DNA of 64,000 nt from CADEEN01 sp963738425 (GCA_963738425.1 CAVTWT010000037.1:1-64000), one strand, 5' to 3'; numbered from the stretch's first letter, positions 8,537 to 19,257 are shown. Numbers and translations: made by a program. The notes: a model not told the origin generated them from the letters alone.

Positions 8537-10891
8537 ATGAACCGTTGCCCCGCCACCCTGAAGCCCCTGGCCGTGGCCGCTTCGCTTGCGCTGCTGGCGC
8601 TGGCGAGCGCGCACGCGCAGACCGCCGCGCCTGCCGCCGAACCCGCCAAGACTGCCGAGGACGCCAACGACACACTGAAGATGGAGCGCATCGTCGTCAC
8701 CGGCACCAGCACCGCGCGCACAAAGATGAAGTCGAGCGTCTCCGTCTCGACGCTCGATCCGGACCAGATCCAGAAGTCCGGCGCGGCCAGTGCCGCCGAA
8801 GTGCTGCGCAGCGTGCCCGGCATCCGCGCCGAAGCCAGCGGCGGCGAAGGCAACGCCAACATGACAGTGCGCGGCGCGCCCATCTCTGCCGGCGGTTCGC
8901 GCTACCTGCAACTGCAGGAAGACGGCCTGCCGGTGCTGCTGTTCGGCGACATCGCATTCGGCACGCCCGATCAGTTCGTGCGCATCGACGGCATGCTCGA
9001 TTCGGCACAGGCCATCCGCGGCGGCTCAGCCTCGACGCTGGCCACCAACTCGCCCGCCGGCATCGTCAACTTCATCGGCAAGAGTGGCCAGGTCGGTGGC
9101 GGCAGCGCCGGCCTGACGGTCGGCCTGGACCATCGCCAGGCGCGCCTGGACTTCGACATGGGCGGCCGCCTCGGCGCCAAGACGCGCTTCCAGATCGGCG
9201 GCTTTCAGCGCATCGGCGAGGGCCCACGCCCCTCGAACGTGACGCTCGAAGACGGCGGCCAGGTGCGCATGAACCTGACGCAGGAGTTCGACGGCGGCTT
9301 CGTGCGCGTCAGCTTCAAGCACCTCGACGACAAGACGCCCACGTACCTGCCCGTTCCCGTGCGGCTGTCGGGCAACAAGATCGAGCAATTGCCCGGCGTC
9401 GATCCGCGCACCGCGTTCTTCATCAACAGCAACCTGTCGCAAGACAGCGTTGCCGACCGCAACGGCAACATCAAGTCGACCGACCCGACCGATGGCTTGG
9501 CGGTCAAGAACACGTCGTTCGGCCTCGAACTGCAGGCCGATGTCGGCAACGGGTTCACGCTGAGCCAGAAGCTGCGCCGCAGCGAGATCAGCGGCCGCTT
9601 CGTCGGCGCCTTCCCGGCCGGCGGCGCGCCGAGCGACCCGGCCAACGGCGCCAATCAGTACACCGGTACGGCGCCGGTGTTCTCGATGCACCTGTTCAAC
9701 ACGTCGCTCGACGACCTCGGCAACGTCTTCTCGGAGACGCGCCTGGCCAAGGCCTTCGACCTCGGCGGTGGCAGCAAGCTCACCGGCACCGGTGGCCTGT
9801 TCTGGGGCAAACAGAAGGTCGCCGAGACCTGGTACTGGAACCGCTACAACGTCGAGTTGAAGGGCGAAGGCGCACGCTACCTCGACAACGCCGGCAACCC
9901 GAGCAGCGTGCCGGTGGCCGAAGGCACACAAACCTGGGGCGGCTGCTGTGCTCGCACCTTCGACTTCGAAGTCACGACCGTGGCGCCCTTCGCCGCGCTG
10001 ACTTACGACGCCGGCCCGCTCTCTCTCGACGTCAGCGTACGCCGCGACACGCAACGCGGTTCGGGCTCGTACACCTCGGCGCTGCAGTCGGGTGGCGTGC
10101 CGAGCCCGACCTTCATCGGCTGGGACGAGGCCGCCCGCGGCAACGTCGGCTACAAGTCGTCGGCCACGTCGTACTCGCTGGGCGGCAACTACGAGTTCAG
10201 CCGCGCCATGGCCGCGTTCGCGCGGGTCAGCAAGGGCTCGTCGTTCGCCGCGGCCGATCGCGTGGTCTTCGGCAACGCAGCGGTTGCGAGCGGCTCGCAG
10301 CCGTACCCGGTCAATGAGCTCAAGCAGTTCGAAGCCGGGCTGAAGCTGCGCCAGGGCGCGTTCAGCGGCTTCTTCACTTTCTTCAGTGCCAAGACCAAGG
10401 AAGACGGCGGCTTCGAGGCGACGACGCAAAGCTATCTCAAGGACAACTACACCGCCAACGGCATCGAGGCCGAACTGGCTTGGCGTTCGGGTGCGTTCAC
10501 CGTGAGCGGTGGCGCCACGCTCACCAAGGCCAAGATCGACGGCGGCGCCAACGACGGCAACACGCCGCGCCGCCAGGCCGACTTCGTGTACCAGGTGACG
10601 CCGAGCTATGCGTTCGGCGCGTTCGAGGTCGGCGCGTCGATCGTCGGCACCACCAAGTCCTACGCGCAGAACGACAACCAGGTGGTGCTGCCGGCGTTCG
10701 TCACGGTCAACCCGTTCGCGAGCTACCAGTTGAGCGACAAGCTGTCGGTCTCGCTGTCGGTGAACAACCTGTTCGACAAGGTTGGCTACACCGAAGCGGA
10801 GGGGCAGGGCAACCTGACCAACAACCCGCTGTTCATTGCGCGCTCGATCAACGGCCGCACGACCAAGGCGACGCTGAAGTACAGCTTCTGA
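8537..10891 (+). CDS. TonB-dependent outer-membrane receptor (probable sucrose uptake)
   Basis: The 784-residue protein has a signal peptide (residues 1-28, ending ASAHAQ), a TonB-box-like segment MERIVVTGTS, a plug domain (VLRSVPGIRAEASGG ... MTVRGAP) and a 22-strand barrel ending in the aromatic C-terminus ATLKYSF. GAGGA precedes ATG 8537. It follows the LacI regulator and its operators and precedes sugar-metabolism genes, the arrangement of the Xanthomonas sux locus, so sucrose or a related oligosaccharide is the inferred substrate. Iron transport is less likely given the context. Confidence 0.88.
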   Translation: MNRCPATLKPLAVAASLALLALASAHAQTAAPAAEPAKTAEDANDTLKMERIVVTGTSTARTKMKSSVSVSTLDPDQIQKSGAASAAEVLRSVPGIRAEASGGEGNANMTVRGAPISAGGSRYLQLQEDGLPVLLFGDIAFGTPDQFVRIDGMLDSAQAIRGGSASTLATNSPAGIVNFIGKSGQVGGGSAGLTVGLDHRQARLDFDMGGRLGAKTRFQIGGFQRIGEGPRPSNVTLEDGGQVRMNLTQEFDGGFVRVSFKHLDDKTPTYLPVPVRLSGNKIEQLPGVDPRTAFFINSNLSQDSVADRNGNIKSTDPTDGLAVKNTSFGLELQADVGNGFTLSQKLRRSEISGRFVGAFPAGGAPSDPANGANQYTGTAPVFSMHLFNTSLDDLGNVFSETRLAKAFDLGGGSKLTGTGGLFWGKQKVAETWYWNRYNVELKGEGARYLDNAGNPSSVPVAEGTQTWGGCCARTFDFEVTTVAPFAALTYDAGPLSLDVSVRRDTQRGSGSYTSALQSGGVPSPTFIGWDEAARGNVGYKSSATSYSLGGNYEFSRAMAAFARVSKGSSFAAADRVVFGNAAVASGSQPYPVNELKQFEAGLKLRQGAFSGFFTFFSAKTKEDGGFEATTQSYLKDNYTANGIEAELAWRSGAFTVSGGATLTKAKIDGGANDGNTPRRQADFVYQVTPSYAFGAFEVGASIVGTTKSYAQNDNQVVLPAFVTVNPFASYQLSDKLSVSLSVNNLFDKVGYTEAEGQGNLTNNPLFIARSINGRTTKATLKYSF

Positions 10892-10920
10892 TCGCCACGG
10901 CCCACGACGCCGACTCGATT

Positions 10921-10946
10921 CGCGGCGCGGGTCACTCCGCGCCGCG
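10921..10946 (+). terminator. GC-rich hairpin after the TonB receptor gene
   Basis: Perfect 10-bp arms CGCGGCGCGG / CCGCGCCGCG enclose a 6-base loop. There is no T-run, so this may be an attenuating or 3'-stabilising hairpin between the abundant receptor mRNA and the downstream kinase rather than a full terminator. Confidence 0.5.
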
Positions 10947-10959
10947 TTGCGTCAAGAGC

Positions 10960-11961
10960 ATGCCCAGTCTTCTTGTGTCCATCGACAGCACGAGCCGCGC
11001 GCCGCGAACGCCACGGTCCGTGCTCGTGATCGGCGAAGCGCTCATCGACCGCTTTGCCGATGGCGATGCCGTCGGCGGCGCGCCCTTCAACGTCGCGCGC
11101 TCGCTGGCGGCGTTCGGGGTGCCGACGACGTTCATCAGCCGCATCGGCGACAACGACGACGACGGTGCGCGCGTGCTCGCCAGCGCTTTGCGCTTCGGTC
11201 TGCACGACGGACCGATCCAGCGCGATCGCCGGCGCGCCACCGGTGTGGCCACGGTGATCGAGCGTGGCGGCGAGCACCGCTTCGAGATCCACGCCGATGC
11301 CGCCTGGGACCATCTCGACCTGAACGAAGCGCGCGCCGCGCTGCGCGCCGCCGCGCCGGGCATCGTCTATTTCGGCACGCTCGCGCAGCGCAGCGCGGCC
11401 TCCGCCCGCACGATCGACGCGTTGCTCGAACAGACCGGTGCGCTGCGCTATCTCGACCTCAACCTGCGCCCCGGCCAGGACAACCGCGACGTCGCCCGCC
11501 ATTCGCTCGAACGCGCCGACTGGGTCAGCGTCAACGACGACGAGCTGCGCACTCTGCTGGTCTGGTTCGTGCCGCAGGCCGATGCCGCCGCGGCCGACGA
11601 CAGTGCGGCTCTGCGAGGCGGCGTTCACTGCCTGATGCAGCGCTTTTCGATTGCGCGGCTGATCGTCACGCGCGGCGCCCGCGGCTATGCGGCCTTCGAC
11701 CTGCGCGGGCGGTGCATCGCCCAAGGCACCGCGCACGCGGTGACGCCGGTGGTGGACACGGTCGGCGCCGGCGATGCTTTCAGCGCCGCCTTCATCGCGC
11801 TGCAGTCTGCGGGCTGCACCATGGCGGCGTCCCTCGCGTCGGCCAACCGTTACGCTGCGGCCCTTTGCGGCCAGCGCGGCGCGTTGCCCGAAGACGCGGC
11901 GTTCTTTTGCGGCTGGCGCGCGGCGCTGGGCTTGCAGCAGCGTGCATCGGCGCTGGCGTAG
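10960..11961 (+). CDS. PfkB-family sugar kinase, probable fructokinase
   Basis: The 333-residue ribokinase-fold kinase begins at ATG 10960. It shows the N-terminal GEALIDRF and GGAPFNVARSLA motifs and the C-terminal signature DTVGAGDAFSAAF with the catalytic Asp. Next to a sucrose phosphorylase, which releases fructose, the expected reaction is ATP-dependent phosphorylation of fructose to fructose 6-phosphate. Substrate choice is inferred from context. Confidence 0.85.
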   Translation: MPSLLVSIDSTSRAPRTPRSVLVIGEALIDRFADGDAVGGAPFNVARSLAAFGVPTTFISRIGDNDDDGARVLASALRFGLHDGPIQRDRRRATGVATVIERGGEHRFEIHADAAWDHLDLNEARAALRAAAPGIVYFGTLAQRSAASARTIDALLEQTGALRYLDLNLRPGQDNRDVARHSLERADWVSVNDDELRTLLVWFVPQADAAAADDSAALRGGVHCLMQRFSIARLIVTRGARGYAAFDLRGRCIAQGTAHAVTPVVDTVGAGDAFSAAFIALQSAGCTMAASLASANRYAAALCGQRGALPEDAAFFCGWRAALGLQQRASALA

Positions 11962-11991
11962 GCCGGCCCACTGAACAAGGACAAGCAAAAC

Positions 11992-13299
11992 ATGAAACCC
12001 CATCTGTCGTTCTGGCAGATCCTGAACATGAATGTCGGCTTCTTCGGCATCCAGTTCAGCTTTGGCTTGCAGCAGGCCAACATGAGCCCGATCTACGCCT
12101 ACCTCGGCGCGGACGAAGGCAACTTGCCGCTGCTGTGGCTGGCCGGGCCGATGACGGGCTTGCTGGTGCAGCCGATCATCGGCGCGATGAGCGACCGCAC
12201 GGTGTCGCGCTGGGGCCGGCGCACGCCGTACTTCCTGATCGGCGCGATTCTGTGCAGCCTCGGCCTCTTGGTGATGCCGTTCTCGCCGACCTTGTGGTTC
12301 GCTGCCGGCCTGCTGTGGATCCTCGACGCAGCCAACAACGTGACGATGGAGCCGTACCGCGCTTATGTCAGCGACCGCTTGAACAAGGACCAGCACTCGC
12401 TCGGCTTCTTGTCGCAGAGCGCGTTCACCGGCCTGGCACAGACGATGGCCTATCTCGCGCCGTCGATCCTTGTTTTTCTCGGCATGAACAAGGATGCGGT
12501 CAACGCCAACAACATTCCGCACATCACCGTCGCGGCGTTCCTGATCGGCGCGCTGCTGTCGTTCATCACCGTCTACTGGTCGGTGAAGACGGTGCCAGAA
12601 CTGCCGATGAGCGAGGCCGAGAAGAACGCGTTGCGCGCCAAGCCGAGCGGTGTGGCGGCGACGCTGGAACGACATCGTCGTCGCGTTCAAGGAAATGCCG
12701 CCGACGATGCGCCAGCTCTGGTGGATGAAGCTGTTCCAGTGGTACGGGATGATGTGCTACTGGATCTACATCGTGCCGGCGCTGGCGCGCACGATGTTCA
12801 ACACGAGCGACCCGACGACGGTCGGCTTTCGCGACGCGGGGCTGTTGAACGGCCAGATCGGCGGCTTCTACAACTTCGTCGCCTTCGTCGCCGCGTTCGC
12901 GATGGTGCCGTTCACCAAGCGTCTCGGCGCCAAGCCGGTGCATGCGCTGTGCCTGACGCTGGCCGGCATCGGCATGTGGGCGATTCCGTCGATCCGCGAC
13001 AAGGCGTGGCTGTTCGTGCCGATGATCGGCGTCGGCCTGGCCTGGGGCTCGATCATGGGCAATCCGTACGTGCTGCTGGCCGGCAGCATCCCGCCCGAGC
13101 GCGCCGGCGTGTACATGGGCATCTTCAACATGTTCATCGTCATCCCGATGCTGATCCAGATGGTCACGCTGCCGCTGTTCTACAACAGCCTGCTCGGCGG
13201 CGACCCGTCCAACGTCATCCGCCTGGCCGGCACGCTGCTGATCATCGCCGCGGTGTGCGTGTTGTTCGTGAAAGTGGCTCCGGCGGCCCAGAGCGATGA
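11992..13299 (+). CDS. MFS sugar transporter (sucrose-type), frameshifted
   Basis: This twelve-helix major-facilitator protein resembles the sucrose/maltose GPH-like transporters of sux loci (RTPYFLIGAILCSLG, MEPYRAYVSDRLN). The reading frame breaks near 12664: deleting one base of ACGCTGG joins VAAT to WNDIVVAFKEMPPTM, and the protein then continues to about 13265. The original frame hits TGA 13297-13299, which overlaps the next ATG as ATGA and would give a tail RESGSGGPER. A second change near 13266, net minus one or plus two, therefore seems needed. It moves sucrose across the inner membrane if intact. Confidence 0.78.
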   Translation: MKPHLSFWQILNMNVGFFGIQFSFGLQQANMSPIYAYLGADEGNLPLLWLAGPMTGLLVQPIIGAMSDRTVSRWGRRTPYFLIGAILCSLGLLVMPFSPTLWFAAGLLWILDAANNVTMEPYRAYVSDRLNKDQHSLGFLSQSAFTGLAQTMAYLAPSILVFLGMNKDAVNANNIPHITVAAFLIGALLSFITVYWSVKTVPELPMSEAEKNALRAKPSGVAATLERHRRRVQGNAADDAPALVDEAVPVVRDDVLLDLHRAGAGAHDVQHERPDDGRLSRRGAVERPDRRLLQLRRLRRRVRDGAVHQASRRQAGACAVPDAGRHRHVGDSVDPRQGVAVRADDRRRPGLGLDHGQSVRAAGRQHPARARRRVHGHLQHVHRHPDADPDGHAAAVLQQPARRRPVQRHPPGRHAADHRRGVRVVRESGSGGPER

Positions 13300-14774
13300 A
13301 GAATCAGGTTCAGCTGATCACCTACGTCGATCGCCTCGGCGGCGGTGGGCTGAAGGAACTCAGCGCATTGTTGAGCGGCCCGCTGGCCGGCGTCTTCGGC
13401 GGCGTGCACCTGCTGCCGTTCTTCCATCCGATCGACGGCGCCGATGCGGGCTTCGATCCGATCGACCACACGCAGGTCGATCCGCGCCTGGGCGACTGGG
13501 CCGACATCAAGGCGCTTGCTCAGCATGTCGACGTGATGGGCGACGTCATCGTCAACCACATGTCGTCGCAGTCGCCGCAGTTTCTCGACTACTCGAAGCG
13601 CGGCGACGCCTCGCCGTATGCCGGCCTGTTCCTGACGATGGGCTCGGTGTTTCCGAGCGGCGCCACCGAGCGCGACTTGCTCGTCGTCTATCGCCCGCGC
13701 CCGGGCATGCCGTTCACCTGCACGACGCTGGCCAACGGCGAGAAGAAGTTCTTGTGGACCACGTTCACGCCGCAGCAACTCGACATCGACGTCCAGCACC
13801 CGCAGGGCAGGGCGTATCTCGACGGCATATTGACCACCTTCGCCGCCAATGGCGTCAACATGGTGCGCCTGGATGCCGTGGGCTACGCGATCAAGAAGCC
13901 GGGCACGAGCTGCTTCATGCTGCCCGAGACTTTCGATTTCATCGCCGGGTTCGCCGGCGCGTGCCAAGGCGCTGGGCATCGAGGTGCTGGTCGAAGTGCA
14001 CTCGTACTACCAGCGCCAGATCGAGATCGCGACAGAGCGTCGATTGGGTCTACGACTTCGCGCTGCCGCCGCTGGTGCTGCATGCGCTGTTCAACAAGAC
14101 GAGCAAGCCGCTGAAGCACTGGATCGGCATCCGCCCGAACAACGCGCTGACCGTGCTCGACACGCACGACGGCATCGGCATCATCGACATCGGCGCGGAC
14201 GCCGGCGGACCGCGTCGGCCACCCCGGCCTCGTGCCGCCGGCCGAGCTCGATGCGCTGGTTGAAACGATCCACGCCAACAGCCGCGGCCAGAGCCGCCAG
14301 GCCACCGGCGCCGCGGCGTCCAACCTCGATCTCTACCAGGTCAACTGCACCTTCTACGACGCACTGGCACGCGATGACCGCGCCTACCTGATCGCGCGTG
14401 CGATCCAGTTTTTCCTGCCCGGCGTGCCGCAGGTCTACTACGTCGGTCTGCTGGCGGGCGAGAACGACATGGCGCTGCTCGAACGATCGGGCGTCGGCCG
14501 CGACATCAACCGCCACCACTACAGCCGCGCCGAGATCGATGCCGCGCTGCAACGCCCGGTGGTGCAGGACCTGATCGACCTGATCCGCCTGCGCAACCGC
14601 CATCCGGCGTTCGGCGGCACGTTCGAGCTGCAGGCGAGCGCCGATGACCGGCTGGCCGTTCGCTGGTGCCAGGGCCGGGCTTGGATCGCGCTGACAGTGG
14701 GCCTGGTGCAGCGCACATTGCTGATCGAAGGCGACGACGGCAGCGGGCCCTGCCGTTACGAATTCCGTTCCTAG
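13296..14774 (+). pseudogene. Sucrose phosphorylase (GH13), three frameshifts as sequenced
   Basis: The sequence matches sucrose phosphorylases along its whole length: MKNQVQLITYVDRLGGGG, DGADAGFDPIDHTQVD, the nucleophile segment RLDAVGYAIK, the acid/base EVLVEVHSYYQRQ, IRPNNALTVLDTHDGIG and LPGVPQVYYVGLLAGENDM. It cleaves sucrose with phosphate to glucose 1-phosphate and fructose. The frame shifts near 13956, 14034 and 14206, each repaired by deleting one base. Total length is divisible by three with all three, leaving a 491-residue enzyme. If the shifts are sequencing errors the gene is intact. ATGA overlap with the transporter. Confidence 0.88.
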
Positions 14775-14901
14775 GAATCTGCATCCAGGGCCGGGCCACG
14801 CTCGTACAGTGGGCATTGACCGTTGAAGGCCAGGAGGCTCATCGGCGGCCGGTCCCGGAATTGTCGAGGGGTCGATCCATGAACCGAATGCAGAGGCGGC
14901 T

Positions 14902-15580
14902 GTGAGCGTGGCTGCGACGCTGAACGACGACATGCTCATGCCGGCATCGCCACTCTGGCCCGCGCCTGACGCCGGCTGCCCGCCGCCGCTCGACGACCTG
15001 CAGTTGGCTGGACTCGTGCTGCGCGTGTGTGATCAGCACGAGCCTTCGCTGGCGCGTCTGTACGAGGCCACCTCGGGCCGTGTTCATGGCCTGGTGTTGC
15101 GCATCGTGCGCCTGGCGCCGCTGGCCGAAGAAGTGGTCGAAGACGTGTTCTGGCAGGTCTGGCGCGAGGCGCCGCGCTTCGATGCCGCGCGTGGGCGCGT
15201 GCTGGCCTGGCTGCTCGCGATCGCGCGCAGCCGCGCCATCGATGCGCTGCGCCGCAACGAGCGCATGCGCGCTGCCGAGGTTGCCGTTGAAGACGATGGC
15301 GCGCTCGAAGCACTGGCCCCCGATCCAGAACGCAGCGACGACCCATTCGACCTGGTCGGCGCTTCGCAGCACCACGCCCGCTTGCATGCGCTGCTCGCCG
15401 GCCTGGAGCCGTCTGCCGCGCCAGCTGCTCGCGCTGGCCTTCATGCGCGGCTGCACGCACGAAGAGATTGCCGAGCAGACCGGCCTGGCGCTGGGCACCG
15501 TCAAATCCCACATCCGCCGCACGCTGGTCGTTCTGCGCAGTCAGCTTGCTGACCCCGCCTTGCTTTTGGAGACCCCATGA
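14902..15580 (+). CDS. ECF RNA polymerase sigma factor, frameshifted
   Basis: Region 2 is seen in the first frame (EVVEDVFWQVWREAPRFD, AWLLAIARSRAIDALRR) and region 4 in the second (LALAFMRGCTHEEIAEQTG, LGTVKSHIRRTLVVLR). Deleting one C in GGAGCCGTCTG near 15409 joins them into a 225-residue factor of normal size. The GTG 14902 start overlaps the stop of an eight-codon ORF (14879-14905) as GTGA. The following cupin gene overlaps by ATGA and is the likely anti-sigma partner, as in ECF-ChrR pairs of the oxidative-stress type. Confidence 0.85.
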
Positions 15581-16407
15581 ACGCCCCGGCATCGAACGTC
15601 AAGGACCTGCGCGAGCGCGCGGCCTTGGACGAGGCGATCGAGATCCTCAACGACGCCTTGTCAGCCGAGCCTGCGGCGGTGGCGCCGCAGGTGCGCAGCC
15701 GCCTGCTCGGCCGCGTCGCCGACAGTGCAGAGCGCCACCACGGCCTGGTCACGGTGCGCACGCGGCACTTGCCGGCACAGTCGCTGGCCGAGGGAGTGAG
15801 GGTGCGCTGGGTCTACGAGGCCGACGCCACACGCGCGCGTCGCGCCGGCGAGCCGCAGCGGCTGGCGCTGATCGAGCTGCAGCCGGGCGCGCGCTTGAAG
15901 AAGGGCCTCGGGTTGGCGAACCGCTGCAGCGAGTGGCTCATCATGACCGGCAGTGTCACGCTGGACGGCGTGGCACTCGACACGCTCGACCACCATGGCC
16001 ACGCGGCCAGCCAGCACGAGCCGGTGCTGGCCAGTGCGGATGGCGCCACGATCTACCTGCGCGACAACGGCGATGAACCGTCGCCCGCCGGCACCTCGCG
16101 CGAGCGCCAGGCGCAGTGGGAGAACTTCGCCCCTGGAATCCGCCGCCGCATGCTGTGGCAAGCGGGCAATGCCTGCGCCTACCTGGCGCGTGCGCAGCTC
16201 GGTGCCGCCGTGCCGGCCCACGGCCACCGCAACGACGAAGAGTGCCTGATGATCGAGGGCGAGCTCTTCACCGGCGACATCCTCGTTCGCGAAGGCGAGT
16301 TCCAGCTTGCGCCGGCCGGCTTGAAGCACGGGCTCGTTCAGGCCGCGACGGCTTGCTTGGTCTATCTGCGTGGCGACGCCGAGTTGGACATCCTTCCGGC
16401 GCCGTGA
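15577..16407 (+). CDS. ChrR-like cupin protein, putative anti-sigma factor
   Basis: This 276-residue protein has an N-terminal helical part and two cupin-like halves. The C-terminal half carries AHGHRNDEECLMIEGELF, the metal-binding His/Glu set of ChrR-type cupins, and ends with GLKHGLVQAA. It is coupled to the ECF sigma gene by an ATGA overlap, which suggests it binds and restrains that sigma factor. A zinc-binding HxxxCxxC anti-sigma motif is not obvious at the N-terminus, so its mechanism may differ from Rhodobacter ChrR. Confidence 0.75.
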   Translation: MNAPASNVKDLRERAALDEAIEILNDALSAEPAAVAPQVRSRLLGRVADSAERHHGLVTVRTRHLPAQSLAEGVRVRWVYEADATRARRAGEPQRLALIELQPGARLKKGLGLANRCSEWLIMTGSVTLDGVALDTLDHHGHAASQHEPVLASADGATIYLRDNGDEPSPAGTSRERQAQWENFAPGIRRRMLWQAGNACAYLARAQLGAAVPAHGHRNDEECLMIEGELFTGDILVREGEFQLAPAGLKHGLVQAATACLVYLRGDAELDILPAP

Positions 16408-16435
16408 GTGCAGGCCACTCGCGAGTGGCCTGCAC
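16408..16435. terminator. Perfect 28-bp palindrome between convergent genes
   Basis: The sequence begins GTGCAGGCCACTCG and continues with its exact reverse complement, giving 14-bp arms. It fills the gap between the cupin gene (+) and rne (-), so it probably acts as a bidirectional terminator. T-runs are short. Confidence 0.65.
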
Positions 16436-16440
16436 TTCCA

Positions 16441-19257
16441 TCAAGCCCTGTCGAACGGCAGCTTGATCTGCGACAGATCCTTCTTCGTTTCGACGAGGAT
16501 CAACGGGCCATCGTCGATCGCCACCGGCGGCTTGGGCTCGCGAGGCACACGCGGAGCTTGTACTTCGGTCGCGATGGCGGCTTGCGCGGCGCGCACCTTG
16601 TCGCTGTCGGAATGCACCCACTCCAGGCCCGCGGCGCTGGCCACGGCATTGAGCCGGTCGATCGGCAGTGTGTAGGGCTCGGCTTTCGCTGAGGCCGCGG
16701 GTGCCGGTTCTGGTGCCGGCACCACGATCGGACGCGCCGTGGCCACTGGCTGCGGCACCACGGGCGCCGGGGTCGCGGGCGCTTCGATCACCGGCTCGGC
16801 GGTCGCAACGGCGATCGGGCTCTGCGGCTCGGACTCAACCGCCTCGATGTCTTCTATCGCATCCTCACTGCCTTCGGCTGCGGCGACCTCGTCGCTGCCA
16901 TTGGCGACAGCGTCGCCCGCGGTGCCTTCGCCGCGGTTGCGGCCGCGGCCACCGCGGCGGCGGCGGCGGCGTGCACCCTCGCGGTCGCCGTTGGTGTCGC
17001 CTTCGGCCGTCGGCAGCAGGCCTTCGGCAGAGGCGGGTGCCGCGTCGCCGTCGATCAGCGCGAGTTGTGCTGCGGGCAGCAAATCGCTTTCGGGTTTTGC
17101 CACGGGGCCTTCGCCACGGCGCTTGCCTTCGCCGCGCGGCGGGCGGGGCTCACGAGGCTCGCGCGCTTCGCGAGGTTCACGGGCCTCGCGCGGCGGCTGC
17201 GCTGCGGCTTGCTGTTGCGGATCGCGCGGGCCGGGCTGGCCTTCGCTGCGGCGGCTGTCGCTGCGGCCTTCACGGTTTTCACGCGGTTCGCGCTGCTCGC
17301 GACCTTCACGGCCCTCGCCACGGCGGCCTTCGCCGCGTTCCCCACGTTCACCGCCTCGTCCACCACGGCCGCCGCGGCCACCCCGCTCGCCGCGTTGCTG
17401 GCCGCGGCCTTCTCCACGGTCGCCACGCTCCTGGTGCTCACCGCGATCGCTCGCTCTCGGCTTGGCCTCCGTGGCCGCAGCAGCCGGCACCGGCGCTGCC
17501 GTTGGCACGTCATCGCCGCCAAACAACTTCTTGACCCAGGAGAAGAAACCGCCGCCGGCCGGCTGTTGCACGGCAACCGGCGCTGGCGTCGGGCGCGGCG
17601 GAGCCGCTGCAACCGGCGTCGTCACGGGCTCGGGCTTCGGCGGCGCGATGGGCGCCGGCTGATCCGGCAGCACGCCCTTGATCACCGGCTCCTGCCGCTC
17701 CTTGGCCTTCTCGCGGCGCGTGATGCCGACCTCGTCGTCCGGCTCCTCGATCATCGTGTAGCTGGCCTTGTAGGCCTCGAGGCGCGGGTCGTCATGACGC
17801 AAGCGCTCCAGCTTGTAGTTCGGCGTTTCGATGTGCGGGTTCGGGATCAGCAGCACGTTGACGCGCTGCTTGAGTTCGATCTTGGTGATCTCGCTGCGCT
17901 TTTCGTTGAGCAGGAACGAAGTCACCTCGACCGGTACCTGCACATGCACTGCGGCCGTGTTGTCCTTCAACGCTTCTTCCTGAACCATGCGCAGGATCTG
18001 CAGCGCCTAGGATTCGGTGTCGCGGATGTGGCCGGTGCCGTTGCAGCGCGGGCAGGTGATGTGGCTGCCTTCTGAAAGGGCAGGGCGCAGACGCTGACGC
18101 GACAGTTCGAGCAGGCCGAACTTCGAGATCGCGCTGTACTGCACGCGCGCGCGGTCGAACTTCATCGCCTCGCGCAGTCGCTGCTCCACGTCGCGGCGGT
18201 TCTTCGACTCTTCCATGTCGATGAAGTCGATGACCAGCAGGCCGCCCAGGTCGCGCAGCCGCATCTGGCGCGCAATCTCATCCGCCGCTTCGAGGTTGGT
18301 ACGCGTCGCGGTCTCTTCGATGTCGCTGCCGCGCGTGGAGCGCGCGCTGTTGACGTCGATCGAGACCAGCGCCTCGGTGTGGTCAATGACGATCGCGCCG
18401 CCCGAGGGCAGGGTGACCGTGCGCGAGAACGCTGTCTCGATCTGGTGCTCGATCTGGAAGCGCGAGAACAGCGATGCATCATCGCGATAGCGCTTGACGC
18501 GATTGGCCGTCTCCGGCATCACGTGGTTCATGAACTGCTTGGCCTGATCGTAGATGTCGTCGGTGTCGATCAGGATCTCGCCGATGTCGGCGGTGAAGTA
18601 GTCGCGGATGGCGCGGATGACGAGGCTCGACTCCTGATAGATCAGGAAAGCGCCCTTGCCGGCCTTGGCCGCGCCGTCGATCGCCTCCCAGAGCTTCAAC
18701 ATGTAGTTGAGGTCCCACTGCAGCTCGGGCGCGGTGCGGCCGATGCCGGCGGTGCGAGCGATCAGCGACATGCCCTTCGGGTAGTCCAGCTGATCCAGGT
18801 TTTCCTTCAGCTCTTCGCGGTCTTCGCCCTCGATGCGGCGCGAAACGCCGCCGCCGCGCGGGTTGTTGGGCATCAGCACCAGGTAGCGGCCGGCGAGAGA
18901 CACAAAGGTCGTCAGCGCCGCGCCCTTGTTGCCGCGCTCTTCCTTTTCCACCTGCACCAACAGCTCGGAGCCGTTGGAGATCACGTCCTGGATCTTGGCG
19001 TCGCGAACCGAGACGCCTTCCTTGAAGTAGGCCTTCGAGATTTCCTTGAACGGCAGGAAGCCGTGGCGGTCTTCGCCGTAATCGACGAAACAGGCTTCGA
19101 GCGACGGCTCAACGCGCGTTACCACCGCCTTGTAGATGTTGCCCTTGCGCTGTTCGCGGCCCTCGATCTCGGTTTCGAAATCGAGCAGTTTCTGGCCTTC
19201 GACAATGGCCAGGCGACGCTCTTCGGGCTGCGTCGCGTTAATCAGCATGCGCTTCAT
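16441..19257 (-). CDS. rne: Ribonuclease E with an in-frame TAG
   Basis: RNase E is the essential single-strand endonuclease of mRNA decay and rRNA/tRNA processing. From ATG 19257 (GGAGAAC upstream) the catalytic core is clear: the S1 domain, the active-site aspartates in VSIDVNSARST and VIDFIDMEE, and the Zn-link CPRCNGTGHIR (Cys402, Cys405). A TAG at 18009-18007 then interrupts the frame where a Ser codon (TCG) is expected. The same frame continues as ALQILRMVQEEALKD through the small domain and a low-complexity Arg/Gly/Glu scaffold region to 16441. As read, only 416 of about 938 residues would be made. Confidence 0.9.

Noticed and set aside
10480..10959. A longer PfkB kinase beginning inside the TonB receptor gene
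   Set aside because: The extension is a shadow of the receptor in another frame; the kinase fold begins after ATG 10960.
16441..17988. A separate Arg/Gly-rich protein gene starting at 17988
   Set aside because: The frame is open directly up to the TAG and continues RNase E homology (ALQILRMVQEEALKD), so it is the C-terminal part of rne.
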